Source: an archaeon (GTDB lineage Archaea > Hydrothermarchaeota > Hydrothermarchaeia > JALTZZ01 > JALUTC01). From it: a stretch of 6,938 nt of DNA. Where the stretch lies: positions 1 through 6,938 of the forward strand of contig JALUTC010000004.1 in NCBI GenBank assembly GCA_027058345.1, in the 5' to 3' direction. Shown one piece after another: positions 5,866-6,938 of the stretch. Made by a program: the position numbers and the translations under genes. The first letter of the stretch is position 1. The number at the start of each line of letters is the position of its first letter. The notes under the pieces are model-generated. The model worked only from the letters and a program-made list of their open reading frames with translations, searched no databases and was not told the DNA's origin.

Positions 5866-5880
5866 AATTAAGTAAGTTAT

Positions 5881-6938
5881 ATGAAAATAGATTTTATAAT
5901 AACATCTGATAGAACCATGATCACAAACCATCACGGAAAGATGTTTCTAGGATTTATGACAACATCTCCACCAATAGGTCTTCCAGAATTTGTTTGGAAT
6001 TGGATTGCTTGTCCAAAAATTGAAACAGACAAGTATGGTAGACCAAAGCAGGCACCGTATGGTTTGAGAAAGATAGAGGCAGCACTTCAAGATGCTGGTT
6101 TCAATGCATATATAATAGATCCGGATCATATCATAAAGTATGTTAATGATGCAAAAGCAATATTCATAGGACATCACGATTACTTCGCAATGGCAGCCCC
6201 TAGTTGTGAATGGCATATGATTTTAGGTAGAGAGCCTACAAATTTCAAATCGTTTAAAAACTTCATGGAATCGAAGGCGATGAAAATTGCAAGAGAAAGG
6301 GGTGCTAAAATAATAATTGGAGGTCCTGGAGCATGGCAATGGTTGTATAATCCAGAATATATAAAAAAATGGAACATAACAACAATTGTTGAAGGAGAGG
6401 GTGAAAAGATTATAGTTGAGATTGCAAAAAGGATTAAAAATAATGAGGAATTGCCAAGATATATATTTGTTGGAAAGGATTTAACACCAAGATTGGATGA
6501 AATTCCAACAATTAAAGCTGCTTCGGTGAATGGATTAATAGAAATAATGAGGGGGTGTCCTAGAAGATGTAAATTCTGTCCTGTAACTTTAAGACCAATA
6601 AGATATTATACATATGACATGATCGAAAAGGAGCTTAAGGTTAATAGAGATAATGGAATCGTTGAAGGTATTTTACATTCCGAAGATGTTTTATTATATG
6701 GTGCTAGAGGTGTTGAGATAAATCCCGATAAGGTTATAAAATTGCATATAATTGCAAAATCATATTATAAAGTTGTTGGTTGGTCTCATACAAGCTTTGC
6801 ATCGGTATTATATGCGGAAGAGAAGTATAGGCTTATTAGCAAGCTTTCCGAAATATTATACGATGATCATCAAACATTCTTAGGCGTCGAAATTGGATTA
6901 GAAACTGGTTCCATTGAGCTTGCAAAAAGGATAATGCC
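5881..6938 (+). CDS. B12-binding/radical SAM domain protein (3' end missing)
   Basis: Open from the ATG at 5881 to the right edge; 352 complete codons are visible and no stop is reached. The N-terminal part resembles a cobalamin-binding-like domain: APYGLRKIEAALQDAGFNAY (58-77), AKAIFIGHHDYF (92-103), ARERGAKIIIGGPG (137-150) and TTIVEGEGEKIIVEI (168-182). No DxHxxG histidine motif is present, so lower-ligand binding of B12 by that residue is unlikely. The radical SAM domain begins near residue 218 with the 4Fe-4S motif CPRRCKFC (C226, C230, C233, CxxxCxxC), preceded by IEIMRG. VEIGLETGS (about 337-345) is the usual strand of the TIM barrel near the SAM site. The N-terminal 57 residues, with SDRTMITNHHG (9-19) and TTSPPIGLPE (27-36), are an unusual extension whose role I do not know. 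Members modify RNA, proteins, lipids or cofactors; the substrate here is unknown. It lies 15 bases after the methyltransferase gene, on the same strand. Confidence 0.88.
   Translation, partial: MKIDFIITSDRTMITNHHGKMFLGFMTTSPPIGLPEFVWNWIACPKIETDKYGRPKQAPYGLRKIEAALQDAGFNAYIIDPDHIIKYVNDAKAIFIGHHDYFAMAAPSCEWHMILGREPTNFKSFKNFMESKAMKIARERGAKIIIGGPGAWQWLYNPEYIKKWNITTIVEGEGEKIIVEIAKRIKNNEELPRYIFVGKDLTPRLDEIPTIKAASVNGLIEIMRGCPRRCKFCPVTLRPIRYYTYDMIEKELKVNRDNGIVEGILHSEDVLLYGARGVEINPDKVIKLHIIAKSYYKVVGWSHTSFASVLYAEEKYRLISKLSEILYDDHQTFLGVEIGLETGSIELAKRIM

Noticed and set aside
5860..5868. TTATAAAAT as a possible TATA box for the radical SAM gene
   Set aside because: Its centre is only about 17 bases before the ATG at 5881, so transcription would start inside the gene. 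Read-through from the upstream unit is simpler.
5947..6377. Minus-strand open frames of 89 and 65 codons near the right end
   Set aside because: They are antisense to the radical SAM gene, which is open from 5881 to the window edge and carries the CxxxCxxC motif.

Overview
The window is AT-rich archaeal chromosome. The evidence for archaea is a geranylgeranyl-reductase-type flavoprotein (archaeal lipid synthesis), an SRP19 protein, a UPF0216/DUF61 protein, a C/D box sRNA with a tRNA lacking an encoded CCA, and almost no Shine-Dalgarno sequences at the gene starts. The protein genes are strongly AT-biased, while the tRNA stems are almost entirely G-C. That contrast, plus the C/D guide RNA, suggests a thermophile. 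The phylum cannot be fixed from this sequence; a euryarchaeon or a DPANN-type archaeon would both fit.

Layout. Positions 1-1016 (+) hold the 3' part of a geranylgeranyl reductase family gene whose start lies outside the window. It converges, with a 4-base overlap, on a minus-strand DHH/DHHA1 phosphoesterase gene (2089-1013). The only real intergenic region is 2090-2280. It holds a divergent AT-rich promoter zone, then a compact C/D box sRNA (about 2131-2189) that is not an ORF feature, and 7 bases later tRNA-Val(GAC) (2194-2268). The srp19 start codon follows only 12 bases after the tRNA.

From srp19 on, all genes run on the + strand and are tightly packed: srp19, a zinc-metallopeptidase-like/VWA protein, UPF0216/DUF61, a membrane-anchored or secreted thermonuclease with a C-terminal lamin-tail domain, a NOL1/NOP2/Sun RNA m5C methyltransferase, and a B12-binding/radical SAM protein cut by the right edge. 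Four junctions overlap, two of them by ATGA, and the last gap is 15 bases, so this looks like one long transcription unit.

The centre of the window has an RNA-biology theme: guide RNA for 2'-O-methylation, tRNA, SRP assembly protein and RNA m5C methyltransferase. The most notable observations are the unlisted C/D sRNA fused in tandem to a tRNA, its apparent continuation into the srp19 mRNA, and the metallopeptidase/VWA gene sitting between srp19 and DUF61 with no MoxR ATPase gene beside it.
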